DNA of 64,000 nt from Rhipidocladum racemiflorum (taxonomy: Eukaryota > Streptophyta > Magnoliopsida > Poales > Poaceae), in contig CM070581.1 in the NCBI GenBank assembly GCA_036346355.1, positions 50,363,849-50,427,848 on the forward strand, given 5' to 3'. The notes beneath the pieces were generated by a model. It ran no database searches, was not told where the DNA came from, and saw only the letters and a list, made by a program, of their open reading frames with translations. Of this stretch, positions 10,260 to 23,473 are shown piece by piece. How positions within the stretch are numbered: the stretch's first letter is position 1; every line of letters starts with the position of its first letter. Both the position numbers and the translations under genes were made by a program.

Positions 10260-12447
10260 TATGAAACTACGGGATGCCGAGACCTTATAAAATGTGAATA
10301 TTGAGGTCAAAAACATTATGAAATATGGAATTGGAAGTTAAAACCATACGGTTTGAGGTTTATTTGCGTTTTCGGGCCGTTTCCGGGAGTTTGGGCCTTT
10401 CCGGGGGAGTTTGGGCCTAAAGGAAAGGGTCGTGGGCTTTGGTGGGATGGAGTTTGAGTCCAAATAGGAGTAGGAGACCTGTTTGGGGGCCTCCCCCAGC
10501 CCCTTTAGGCGTCTATCCCTGCCCCTTGCGCCCCCAAGTGCCCTAGCCGCCTCCCACACCTCCCCACCTCCTCCTTGTGGCGCCTCCACCTCCCCCATTG
10601 CTCCCCATTGCTCCACCACCCCTCCACCACCTCTCCACCTCCCTTGCTGTGCCTAGGGGAGTTCTCCACCTCAGCACCTCGAAGATCCATCCGTTGGAGC
10701 GCTCCGCGACGAGGAAATCCGGCGGGATTGGAGCGAGGAAGGAGATCGCGCGAACCGGGAGGAGATCTATTGGGTTTTCGTGCATCGGGCGAAGGTATGG
10801 CCATGGGAATCCTTGGGATTGGTCTAGGTACTGTTCTAAGGGTGTTTATCAAGTTTTTAGATCAATTGGTGGTGCTGGATTTGATTAGATTAGATGGATT
10901 CTTGAGTTGGTCACGTTCTCTGTTTTGGACAGCATGAGCAGTCGACATCGGGTTCGGTTTTTCACCAATTTATGGTCCGAATTTGGTCGTACGGATGTTG
11001 AAGAAGTTGTAGATAATTTCATTATATTTCCGTGGATATAAAGAACGTGAAATTCCGATCAGCCGTTTGAAAGTTATGGTTGTTTTACCGAGCGTGTTAA
11101 AATCTGTGACGTGATTGGAACAGATCACGGTATTTTGTAGATTAAACAACTTTAGAGTCCGAATCAGTCTTTCCCTATAACTAGAAAAAGTTGGGAAATT
11201 TTCTAAGCTATGCGAGAATGTACTCGTTTAATTGATTCGGAGTCCCAGAACTCAAGTTATGCCTTTTGGAAGGCTGCTGTCCAGACGGGACAGAACCTCT
11301 GTTTTTAGGTTTTGCGAGTAGTTGGCAATGTCGGGGTAGATGAGGGTTTGCGTACTGTTTTGTGGACTTGATTGTGAGTATGTGATGCCTATGTACAGGT
11401 GGTGCAACCCCGGGAGTGCCTTCTACTTTCCGCCAATCCGTTGCCCGTGGTTGAGGCAAGTGTGTTGTAATGGATAGCGATTTGTAGGTTGTTTGTTGAA
11501 AATAGATGGAATTGACTACATGATATATGATCACTTGCCATGCTTTAATGATTGCCAATGATATGATGAGCATGTTTATGATGTTATGATGACATGTGTT
11601 AATATATGAGTTAAATATGATGTTGGCATAATTGCATAGATGACATGTTACATGGCCCGGGCGGTGAGAAAGTCATATCTAATCCGGGAAGGTCGGTGAG
11701 AAAGACATGACTAATCCAGAGAGCCAATGAGTAAGTGACATGTTACATCGTGAGGAGTAGGCACCCTCCATCTTCGGGATGAAAGGGGGGAGAGGGTGCA
11801 CATCGACGGGTGTGTACTCAACCATACCGGTATGAGTTTCCAAGGAGACATGAGCATTGCATTACATTGCATACATAATGATGATGATATTGTTAAGTGT
11901 TCATGAATGAGATGATATATATGATGGGAGATGTTATTGCCATGATATTGTTCTTGTTGTCCATTGCAATATGCTTGCTGAGTTTCGAACTCACGCTTGT
12001 GTTTTCTTGTTGTTTTAGGTACCATGAGAACGGCATGCGGGGAAGGGAAATAGTCACACGCCCACACGTAGCTTCACCATATTGATTCCACAAGTCATTC
12101 TATTAGTTTGATAATAAATTGCGTGTGATGATTATTGCTTTAAGGTTTAGCTTTGCTATATGAGAGTTTTATTGTTCGTTTGACCCTTGGAGACATTATG
12201 TGTTTGAAACTAGACTTATATTGTTGCTAAGTCGTTAATTATTGCTGTTTTTAGTTGTCTCTCATAATCCATATATTGCTATACTGTTGTTGCTCCTTCG
12301 AATCATGTTAAAACAAAGGAGATGCTGCCGAAATCTCGGTTTTTAGCATATGTACCTTTGCTGGAATTTATAGTAAATTGTGGTATTTAGTTGTTGTTTA
12401 GCTTATGTTTGGTAGCATTCAGGAATATTAAATGCCAGGGTGTTACA
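10260..12447 (+). repeat. Element A 5' LTR
   Basis: Begins TATGAAACTACGGGATGCC (the right LTR has TGTGACACTACGGGATGCC) and ends GGGTGTTACA. Nearly identical to 30861-33048. Differences include a missing block at about 11748 (the right LTR has an extra ATTCCATTCACCGCGG-type stretch at 32339 onwards) and point changes. Contains two tandem phrases GGTGAGAAAGTCATATCTAA and GGTGAGAAAGACATGACTAA around 11664-11715. Confidence 0.9.
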
Positions 12448-12449
12448 GT

Positions 12450-12461
12450 TGGTATCAGAGC
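12450..12461 (+). promoter_or_regulatory. Primer-binding site, initiator Met-tRNA, element A
   Basis: TGGTATCAGAGC two bases after the 5' LTR end, complementary to the 3' end of initiator methionine tRNA. Confidence 0.88.
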
Positions 12462-15400
12462 GGGCTGTAGGTCCTTGGAATGCATATTTTTAGTGTCATG
12501 CTATAGGGTACAACTAAAATGTGATGTGGAATAACTTAGAAACATGGCTTAGGTCTTAACTAAAATTTTGTCATAGGATAGAAACATTAAAACTTGCAAA
12601 AGTGGTATAACTAATCTAAAATTTGACACACACTGGATGCACAGTAGGAAAGGGTATGGGAATCGTTTCTTTACGCTTAAATGTTGTATTTAAGCTTTGA
12701 TGTTGAATGCTTTATTTGTTAATGCATGTTGCTATGTCTATGACATAGATGATTGAATTGTTCTTGTTGTTGTGATAAAGTGGGTTGTGGTGCCGAAGGG
12801 TTTCGGCCACCTCTCTTATTTCATAGTAAGGGTGAGGTTTGACGGTGTGGCCGGTTAGCGCCACCACCAAAGAACTATTAACCCATGTAGGAGAAGAGTG
12901 CTTACCCTTTTCTGTCGTAAATCGGGTAGTTGACTGGAGTCAAATAGAAAAGTTTGGTGGTGGATTCCTTCGGATGTTCTTTATCGTTTTGTGGTCGGTC
13001 TTGGTTGGTTTTCTTGGTTTTAGTTGATGGAAACCAAAAGAAAAGTGTTTGGTATTGGATTTTCGCGGATTGTTCCGTATGCGGTGTGTGGTTTTGTTTT
13101 CCTTGATTGAAGACGAAGAAGAGGAGTCTAGTATTGCGCTTCTTTTGAGCGCCTTTCCAGTTTTGATGCCTAGTTTGTTGATTGTTTTATGGGGAAGAAG
13201 CATTCAATTTATTCCTGTGTTTGTCTTTCCCCGAGGTTAAAGGAGTTATTGCGGAGTTGTACCAGACCTGGCTATCAGGGCTGAAGTTCTGTGGCTTTGT
13301 AGGAGTATGTGGTGTTTGATTTCGTTATTTTGTTGGTTTAAGAAATCATCTTTGAAGAACCCTTCTTGTTTCGTGAAAGTTTGGGGTTTGGTGTTAAGGT
13401 TTTAATTGCAAAGGTTTATTTGATCGCTTGGTTCCCTCCTGTGGGAGTCTTTGAGATCTAAAAGTGTTTTGGAAAATTCCTTTGCATGACCAAGTTTGGG
13501 TTTGTCTCATTGCAATTTTGAGAGTCAAGTTTCCTTATAAATTTGGGATGAGTTTTAAAACTAAAATGCTGCAAACAAAGTAAGTAGTTTTTTTACTGAA
13601 ATCGTTTGTCCCTAGTAAGAATTGCTGATTAGCATGTTATGTAGCATGTACCGATGCGGTTTATGGGATGATGCATTGTTAAGTTAATTTGTGAGTTGAA
13701 ACAATTCAATGCGGTTGTTATCTCTAGCTTTAGAATAAATAGACTACTAGTGTTGTAGTTTACTCTTAGCGAGAATGAGTAAATGTGTTAATGTGCATGC
13801 TTAGAATCTGTTGCTTTGTTATAAAAAGTGCTTATGACCAAACATTAAGATGATGTAGACTGTTAAAGAAACCTTGCCAGTTGTTTAAAGATGTTCTAAA
13901 CTAACGAGTTAGTAGAGAAATTTGATCATGCTAGCTTGTGACCTTAACTTGGAAGTTGATTAGAGTTGCTATTCATGTTGTTGCAAAATATTAGCATGAT
14001 TGGAAGTATGCAGTCGTGTTCCTAAAATGCTAGTGTCGAGGCCAATTGGAAAGATATGGGTTTTGTAGTTTGATGATATTGCAAGAACTTTGTGCTGGTC
14101 TAACTTATTAAATTTAATTTAATAGTTGGAGTATGTTGTGTAGTGACAATTTTATTGTAACCTATCTATAGGGTAGCTCAAAGTAATGTGGTTGGTTGAT
14201 GATTATGCCCTTTTGTTTTTATTGATGACTAAGTAGTGGTGGTAATTGTTTAGATTACTTGTTGAAAACCATGGTTAAAATAGAGGAATTTGTAACATGT
14301 GGTGATGGAGTGAACTTTGGGTAATTAACATGATGAATGATTTTATCCTTAATGAATGTATAATTTAGAGTCTTACTTGCGAATTTACCCTGTGGAGATA
14401 ATATTTACATGTTGAAGTCGTTTGTTAACTGAATAAGTTCTGATTGTCGAGACGTTGACATATAGGAGGTATGAAATTTATATGTTGATCTTGCTGAATG
14501 ATTTGTTGAAGTACTATGTTTCAAAGTTAGAATAAGAAGTATTATGATTCGGCGATCCGTGGGGATCATGTCAATATAGTCTTGGTTGGGTGCCTTTTTG
14601 ATAAGCATCATAAAGTTTAATTAAAAGTGTTGGAAATGATAACTAGAGAAAGAATTTGTTACGTCAATTTTGTTAAAACCGGTTGGACTTTCTCAATGAG
14701 TAAGTAGTGAATTTCGAAGTCTTTAATGGAAAGCGTAGTGGAACACAAGAGATGATTGTATTTATGCTGAGCTTGTGTTTAAAAGCTTTTGGACTGGTTT
14801 GGTTGTTTGCCATTTTGGTTGAAGGGTTTTCGGTCAAGGTGTTCCATATGTTGTGTTTCAGAGTTACCCTAAAACTCGTAGAAATTGGTGCAAATATTTG
14901 GTTTTGGCTAACTTGTTTAGTTTGCACTATGAGTATGGATTTACACCCAAAAGCCTTTGAGTGGATCGCACCCCTTCGCGTTCGCACTGAATTATCTTTG
15001 AAATTAATTTTAAAGGAAGCAGATGGACATAGTGGGTTGTGTTGGAAACTCTTGAGATTTAATTTGTAACTCTTTTTTACTAGAGTTGGATTTATTTGCA
15101 TGATGTGTGTGATGTTTGCGAGTGCTTCAAAAAGGTGGATTATATGAGTGTTTCATAAGTGAATTTGGTTAGTGAAGAGTTCTCTTTTGGGAATGAGTTT
15201 CCCTTTCTTACGAGAAAAAAATTTGTGGCGGTTGTGTGTGCAGATGTTTGACTTTGGAGTCGATGTTCTTTTTCAAAATGTTGATTTTGGTTAAAATGCG
15301 ATGTTTTGCAAGTTTAGCTTTCTATCATTGGTGGGTTTTGATACGATGTGGTGCCTTCATCGTTAACTATCTTTGACATAGTTTATATGAATTTGCGCAA

Positions 15401-15972
15401 TCCTCGATGTTATTCGAGTTTTATTCATGTGATACAGAGGAAGAAGTCGTCTTGTGAATGACTATTCGGTAGTGTTGTTACATGATGAATGAATGGTGAA
15501 AAATAAACATGACATTGTTTATATATGTTAAATGATAAAGGAGTCGATGAGCCAGGTCGGTGAGAAAGTCATATATGGATATATGACTAATCCGGAGTGC
15601 TTTTGAAAAGTGTGCATGCATGTCATGAATCGAGATGTCCATTTCTTTCTAGTATGAAAAGAAAGAATGAAGAAATTCTGGTATTTTAGTTGTGGTGTAG
15701 GGGATTTATGCTTCCTTTGTGATTTGGCTTGGATGTTGCCGAATTCTTTCCAAAATGGTTGTTAACGCTTTGGGTTTGAGTTGTCGTGTGTGGTCCACTT
15801 GGGTTCAAAAGAATTGTACTTCTCTTACTCTATAGATGGGAGTGAGGATATAAATGTTCTTGGTTTACGGTTGAATATGCGAAATATGTGTACACTTGGG
15901 CTTGATAACTAAGTGTTTTTGTGTGAGGGCGAGACCCTCTTAAGAAAGGAACCAATTCTTATTTGGTAAGGT
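12462..15972 (+). other. Element A internal region, left part, non-coding
   Basis: About 3.5 kb of T/G-rich sequence with only short open frames (longest about 140 codons, no recognisable motif). A variant of the LTR phrase (GGTCGGTGAGAAAGTCATAT ... GACTAATCCGGAG) recurs at about 15555-15600, so the internal region shares sequence with the LTR. No gag or pol motif was found on either strand. Confidence 0.7.
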
Positions 15973-18663
15973 TGAAAGGACCAGGATGTCGGCCTAGAGG
16001 GGGGGTGAATAGGCGATTACAAAATTATACCCAATTTAAATTAATCTATCAGAGATAATGCGGAAGCAATTGGGATAATTAAGTTTTGCAACTTAAACAA
16101 TTCAGCCTGAGACAGTCAACTCGGAGACTCCGGATATTTAGTCTGGATACTCCGGTATGTCCGGATACTCCGGATCAATATACCGGATACTCCGGGTTGC
16201 CTGTTTCGGTCAGAACAGAGAGAGTGCAACAAAATTAATTACTTCTTCGATTCAAGAGATACAAATTACTCTACTGCAATAGAGTAAGGATACAAGCAAG
16301 AATAGATACAGTAGACATAATCTAATTGATCTAATCACAAGAATCGAAAGCAAATTAAGCGGATGAGCAAAAGAGTAAACCGAAGTAAGGAAGGAGACTC
16401 GAAGATTTCATCCCGAAGTTTGGATCCTTGAGGGGATCCTACGTCTCCGTTGAGGCGGCTCGGTCACACTTGAGCCGGGGTCTCTTTCAACCCTCTTCCT
16501 CCCGGTGTTGCACAATGCACTCGCCGGTCTTCACTTCTTTGATTCCTTTCCTTGCGGAGGCGGAATCGGCCTTCACAAACTTTCGGTGGCCTTCCACACA
16601 AAACTTAAAAGCTCACCGGCAACTCCTAGCCGTCTAGGAGACCTCAACCTCCAAGAGCAACAAATGCTCCCGAAGAACTCACTTAGAGTCCACCTCAAGT
16701 GCTCAACACACTAATCACACTCAATCCAATCACTACCCACTCTCACACCCAAACCTTCACTCAAAAGGGATCACTAAGATCTAGGGTTAGAGGGGCTTTT
16801 GGGAGCTCAAGATCACTAAGAAGAACACCTCAAAGCACCAAGGAACCAGCTCCACTCCTCAAATCAATCCTCAATCCAAACACCTCTCTCCACTACCCAA
16901 CCCTTCACAAAAGGGGATCACTAAGATCTAAGGAGTAGGGAGGAGTATTGGGGGCTCAAAAACTCACAAAGAACACCTCTAATACCCAGCAAAAACCTCC
17001 CCCAACAGCTACTTTGAAGTGGGCAAGAAGTGGGCCTTAAATAGAGGAACCCCAAAAACTAGCCGTTGGGACCGAACTGGGCAACCCGGAGACTCCGGAT
17101 ATTTAACCCGGACACTCCGGATCATCCGGATACTCCGGACAAAATGTCCGGATACTCCGGATCTCCCAAGCAGCACGCAGCAGCCGGACGAAAACGGGCA
17201 TAACTTTTGATCCCGGACTCCGATTTCGTCGAATTCGGACTTTTCGGAAAGATAAGAACGAGGGCTACACAACTAACAAGGTCTCAGTACCCAAATCCCA
17301 AAGGATAAAATCAGATTGCACAAAGAATCCACAAGGAGACCTCAAATTCTCACTTTCCGATACTAACAATACTTCTAACCCTCACACCAACCCACCTATA
17401 CCTAGGTGAACAAAGTGTGACTTGGGTTTCTTAACCTTAGACAAGGATAGACCACTTTTGAGCACTTGAGACATGTCTAAGTAATTTCAACGATTGCATC
17501 CCTCTTAATAGTACGACAATCCTTAGACTCAAATTTAAACACAAAAATCTAAGTCTTACACTAAGCTTACATGCCGACTTCTTCCGGATGCACGGTGCAT
17601 GATGACGCTTCCACATAGATTGATGATGCCCTTCGTCTTGTCAACCTCAACACGCTTCACCTCATGAGACTATTGTCCTCTCGACCTTGACCTCGATCAT
17701 CACCAAGACGATCCTCCATCAAGTCGAATCTGACTTAGTCCTCAGCTGTTGGTGACACCGCCGTCTTGTTGACTTTGACTCGCTTATCATCCTTCAAACC
17801 ACTTGGTCATCATACATACAACTTTGGGACCTAACTCTTTTCAAAGCACTCAGCAAACATATTAGTCCCACAAGCTTAAAAGATATATTGAATAAATTGA
17901 TAATAACAAGTGTTTCATATCAAGAAGCACAATATGAATGGAAACACTTGACAATAGAAATATTCTCTACTAAGTGCATTATGATGAATATATGATTGAT
18001 CTAACTGCACTAGAGAGATAATTGCCAATATGAAGAATCACTTAAATCATGGCAAGGACCACAGACTTTGCTTAAATGAAGCACATGATAGAATATACAC
18101 GAGTTACACATGTACAAACAATATTTGGAATGAGAGTAAATAATGTGATCCAATTCTAGATTAAACTTCACTAAGAGAGGTGCATTAGAAGATACACAAC
18201 TAAGACATGTATGCACCAAATCAATATGAAGCAATGAAGTTTAACTCTAGTTAACACAAGCATATTAAAAACAAAGCACATAATGAACTCAAATGAATAT
18301 ATATATGCACAAGCAATTATGACATGAATCAATGTGCACATATGAAATCAACAAGTTACTTAGAGTTCAATATGCATTTGCTAAAGAAGAATGCAATGAC
18401 AAATATGGAAGGAATACCGAGATTGCATACCTCATTTTTTCTTAACCATCCCAATTGATTTTCCTCTAAAATAGATGAGACTAATATTCAACTAGGCAAT
18501 AAACATGTTAGTCTCATAACAATATAAACATATTAGAGGTTTGTCATTTGTTAAGCACTAAGTTAAGCATTTGTACAATTACATTGATTGACATTACATG
18601 CGTTTGTCATTAATCATTTGTCATTAATCACCAAAACAACATAAGTTCCTAGATGCACTTTCA
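15973..18663 (-). repeat. Element G 3' LTR
   Basis: 2.69-kb LTR. Contains clusters of the unit GGATACTCCGG at about 16120-16195 and 17090-17165. Very similar to 27474-30177; differences are scattered substitutions, an indel near 16745-16760, and one missing copy of a TGGATACTCCGGATCATC unit near 17120. Confidence 0.92.
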
Positions 18664-21600
18664 ATCTCCCTCTTTTTGGTGATTTATGACAAACGATTTA
18701 ACAAATGCATCAAAGGACAATATAAAGATATTTAGCATTGAAATGAATACGGAGAATGAGTAAGAGATCATACTTACAAATATTCTCCCTCTTTTTCATT
18801 GTCCCTTTTTGTCAATCGATTAGGGGGCATTTGATAAGTCCATAAATTCTCCCCAAATATTCTCCCTCTTTTTGTCAATCGATTAGGGGGCAATTGGTAA
18901 ATCCATAAATTCTCCTCCTTTGTCATTAATCCCAAAAAGAATAACCTTTTCTCTCTCTAGATTGAACACTCAATAAAAAGATTAGGAAGAACAAAATAAA
19001 ACAAAGGAGCTAGTAATAAGACAATGATATCAATGATATTAAGCTCCCCCTAAATCTAAGCAAGATATGATATCAATTATATCCAAGATTTAGGTGATTG
19101 ATGTTTCCAATTGAACAAATTTAAAGTTGTCATGATTAACAAGATATAAGTGAAGCTCAAACATGACAATTGAATAAGATACCAATCGATGATACCAATT
19201 AAAATGAAGTCATGATTCACAAAAATGTAAAAGATGCTTAAATCATGACAAAGATCATATAGCAAATATGTGTATCATAGCATAATAACTATCAATATCA
19301 TATAGCTACTGTATGGAAGTGAATTACATGCTTATGATCAATTTAAAGAGTAAGGTATACCTCTTACTAATGTGTTCTTGAACTTGCATTTCCTCCTCCT
19401 TAAGCATGGTGTCATCCATACCAATCATACTAATATGGCAAAAAGTTAGATGACACTTAAATAGAGAGAAAATGCAATTTACAATGAGAGGATACCAATT
19501 GATAAGCAATTGAAGTAGTATCAAAGCAATCTAATTACCAATTGAAATACATAATGATTGAAAGAATTGATATCAATTGGAAGACTTAACATGATAAACA
19601 TTACACCATTTAAAATTTAAGACAATTAGCATAATGGTGTACAAAGACATTATTAAATATGGTCAGGAGAAATACGTCCCTTCATCGGTTCTTGTCTATT
19701 GCATGTTCGAATCGGTCATGGTCAAGTCGCACGGCCTCGGATCCCTCGGACTTTGGAGCTACACTCCTTTCCTTCATCTCACCGTCGGTTGACACCTTTT
19801 CCGAAACCTTGAACATCAACAGACAAGCACACGATTTCCGGGAACAAATATCTTTCAACTTGACCCAAGTTAGTTTGATAATGTCTAAATGCACTATGCA
19901 AGATAAAGATGATAAGCATGATAGTACCTTTTGCATGCAATTTTTCAAATTTAAGAACCCAAAGGAAGATCTTGTAAGATTAACTTACAAGAAGGATTGA
20001 AACACATTCAATTTTGAAATCCTCTTTTAGCAATAAAACTTCAATTCATTCAAAAGAGGAAACACTTTGAGGCTAAGATACAACTAAGTCCAGTCTCTAA
20101 AAGAACTTAGCCAAAGGATGCACTTTCAATGAAATGAAAGCTTAGCTAGATAAGCTCCACTTAGAAGCTTGGAGCAATGAAAAAGCTCACTTAGTTTTCA
20201 TCCTTGAAAGGCTTGCCAAGATACCAAATGAAAGAACTAAAACTCAAAGCAAAGGTAGGTATCACAAGGGTCATTTAAAACTAATTCAAATGACTCACTT
20301 CATTTTATTAGGCTTTACGATAAACATCGTGATTCTTTTGAAGAATCCAAACTCTTGCCTAATAGGGTTAAGCGAGAAACCCAACGCAAATACCACTTGA
20401 GAAATTAGATACCAATTGAAAAAACTATCTCAAGGGAGATGCTTGAAGAATTTCTTTCGAGAAAGAGCATAAAGAAATTTTCATTAACGAACAATGCTCA
20501 AATGGAATTTCTCCTCTTTATGTATTTCAATTCATAAAGAACCTCACATAAAGAGTTCTTAAGCGATTGAACTTACAATTTAAGCTTATGGAGAATCCAA
20601 CTCAAAAGACTTTGCGTATCAAAACAATGCTACAAAGAGGCAACACATACCACTTGTAGGAAACTTGAAGTTCATTGATACCAATTGGATAAATCAAATA
20701 AGATGAAACCCCTTGGAAACACGATAAATGAATAACACTCTTTTGATACTTCTTATTGGATCAAATCACAAAGATATTGATACCAAAAGGAAAAAGATAT
20801 TCGATTGAATCGATGAGTATCAGAGCAATTAACCATTTAAGGGTATCAAAGAGCAACTTGAAATCTTTAGAGTCAAACAAATGAGGATACCACTTGAAAA
20901 CATGTAAATGCCCAAAACTTGACATAAATACGCTCCTCAAGATATTCAATAAAAGAATCATGGAGCTATTTTGCATTTGAATTGCTCAAGTTTTGTCTAG
21001 CCAATGATACCACTTAAAAGAAAATCAATAAGCTTGAAGGGTATCAGAGCAATAAACACTGACAGGTAATAGGGCAAATGCAAACACAAGAAAATCTAAA
21101 TCACAAAGATTTAGAAAGGTATCAGAGCTAAAAAAATTTTGAGAACAAGCAAAGGGGTACAAGGAAACCACTTGAAAAGAACAAATCCCCTTGCAACCAA
21201 ATAACTCCTCAAAACTGATACCACTAGTAAACTCCTTCAAATATTTTCAAAAACATTTGAATTTGTGCAAAAAGATACTTTGGGATTGCAAGAATATTTT
21301 TCCAAAAAGAATTCTTGAAAAAGGAAGTACCAAATTAAAGATATCCCAAAACAAAATTCGAAAATCCGAAATTTTCAGAATTTTCAGTCTTGTCTGCCAG
21401 ACCAGCACTACCGCGCACACAACGCTGGTAGTGCCAGGGGATCGGGTACTACCGCCGTTCAGGTGCGGTAGTGCCGACGTCTGATACTACCGCCTGTTAG
21501 GTGCGGTAGTGCCGATTTTGGCACGACTGAACTGAAATTTTTTGCAAATTGTCAAATTTGATTCAAATGAAGTCCAAATGATTTGAAATTTTTAGGGAAC

Positions 21601-22950
21601 TAACTTTGGACATTTTGAAGGTTTTGAAACAAGTTTTCCTTTAAAAGAATTTTCTTTTAACTCAATTTTGGCGAAATGCGCTTTGAGGCATAAAAATGAA
21701 ATCGAAACTCGAAAAGTCCTCAAAGTGCAATTTCAACTCAGATTTCATCCACAATTGAACCCTCATGGCTTGAAGGATTTGAAATACATTTTTGAAGCCA
21801 TGACCACTTATAAAAACAATAGAATCCGATTTGAAAGCCAAAATCCTATATTAGGTATGTTTGAGTTAAAACACAAATTGTTTTAGGCCAAAATATTTTC
21901 TAGAAAAGGAATTTTTATTTTCAAAGCTTGTAAAACCTTTCAAATACAAAGTAGGATAGTTTTGCAAATCCTTTTTGCAAATTTAGGCCTTTTTAAACAA
22001 GATTTTGACTTTTGTCCAAAGAAGGTCCTTTTGAAGAACCAAATGAAAACCAACAAAGTCAAATTCAATTAACACAAAGAATCAAATCCATCTTAAGAGA
22101 ATGGAATAAGAATTAGAGATTTGAAACTTTATGTATGAGTTTGAAATACCATTTCAGACTTAGATATAGCAAAGAATCCGGTCCAAATGGCAATACTCAT
22201 TAAGTGCAATATTTTGACCGATATAGGTCAAACTAAGATTTTCGGGGAATTTCTAAAGCAAATAGCTTTTGTTTGGTTGGTCTTTTGAAAAACTTTTGAA
22301 CACAAAAGATATTAAGAATGACCAACTCTAGGAGTTTTGCTTTAAGAATATTTTCAAAATCCTTTTACTTTTAATTCTATGAAAATTATAAGTTTAAATC
22401 CAAAACAAGATACTACTATCTAGATTTTGGGCTTGAAACTCATTTTCTTTTCAAAATAGATTTTGAGAAGCCAAAACCTTTGGAAAACATTTTAAAGACA
22501 TTTGTATAACAATTTCAACTAGTTTTTCAAAAGATTACTAGTAAGTACACAAGTTTTGAGTTTTGGCTAAAAGGTTGATTTTGAAATTATATATTATGCA
22601 CTTATATACATATGGGCACATGTAGGGATGTGATACACATGAATACGAATTAGCACTCCCCCTAAATGTGCCACTATTTAACTTGCTCAAGATTGCAATA
22701 AGGGAATAATACTAAAAGCAAGAGCAAGTACTACTAACAAGCAATTAAATCGATTTTCATGATACTAATGCATCTAAACCTACACAAGGCTAGAAGCAAT
22801 AATATAATCAATTTAAATACTTGTTACCGAGATGGCATTGGCTAATGACTGTCTTGATTATCTTCATGCTTGGCTCCGATTGCAATTGATAGTTCCTTTT
22901 TCTTCTAGGGAGGCCAAGCGTCCAATCCATCTCTTAGTACCTAATAATTC
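18664..22950 (-). other. Element G non-coding internal region with PBS-like repeats
   Basis: AT-rich, no frame with polymerase or integrase motifs. The polypurine tract lies next to the 3' LTR (complement of 18664-18681, AAAAAGAGGGAGAT). GATACCA followed by ATT or ACT recurs more than ten times between about 19180 and 21220, and GTATCAGAGC occurs at about 20817, 21040 and 21119; these resemble the element's own primer-binding site. Three short hairpins with CTACCGC/GCGGTAG stems occur at about 21405-21515. Confidence 0.7.
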
Positions 22951-23473
22951 TTTTAGGCACTTTTTGGTATCCAATCTTTGTTGGGTCCATTAATATTAGT
23001 CACCATAGATTTAGGAACCCAAATGGCCCTAATATTTGCATTATTGACTTGACTAACACAATTAGAAATAGGTTTGCAATAATTATTCCTCCTAGGCAAA
23101 TGATTGGCATTTTTATTAAAAGGCTTAGGAGGACAATGATACTTTGCAAAACTATTTCTAGTTTGATCCTTTCTAAGCATATGATAATTGAAATTAAGCA
23201 TTGGCTTAGAGGATCTAGTATATCTAGCAAATGTTTTGCTATCGTTATTTCTCCTAAGCAATTTATTTGAATTGCTTTGTGTAGGCTTAGGAGTCCTAAC
23301 AATTTTAGCAAATCCATTTCTAGATTTACTCTTCCTATGCAAATGAGCGTTATCATTTTGAGCGGGCATAGGGGACTTGACAAGCTTGGCAAATACATTT
23401 CCATTCTTGTCCTTCCTAGCCAAAGAATAATTTGCATTAATGATGGGCTTAGGAATTATACCTTTAGGGCAAT

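Noticed and set aside
10577..10937. Overlapping Pro/Ser-rich frames on both strands, also at 3981-4419, 31084-31537 and 56572-57163
   Set aside because: They recur at the same position of each A-family LTR (GC-rich leader) and differ in frame; LTR sequence, not genes.
16120..16200. CRISPR-like array of GGATACTCCGG units
   Set aside because: Short, irregularly spaced units within a plant LTR; no spacer pattern and wrong organism type.
20816..21130. Additional primer-binding sites marking further LTR elements
   Set aside because: GTATCAGAGC phrases here have no LTR ends next to them and are part of G's internal repeats.
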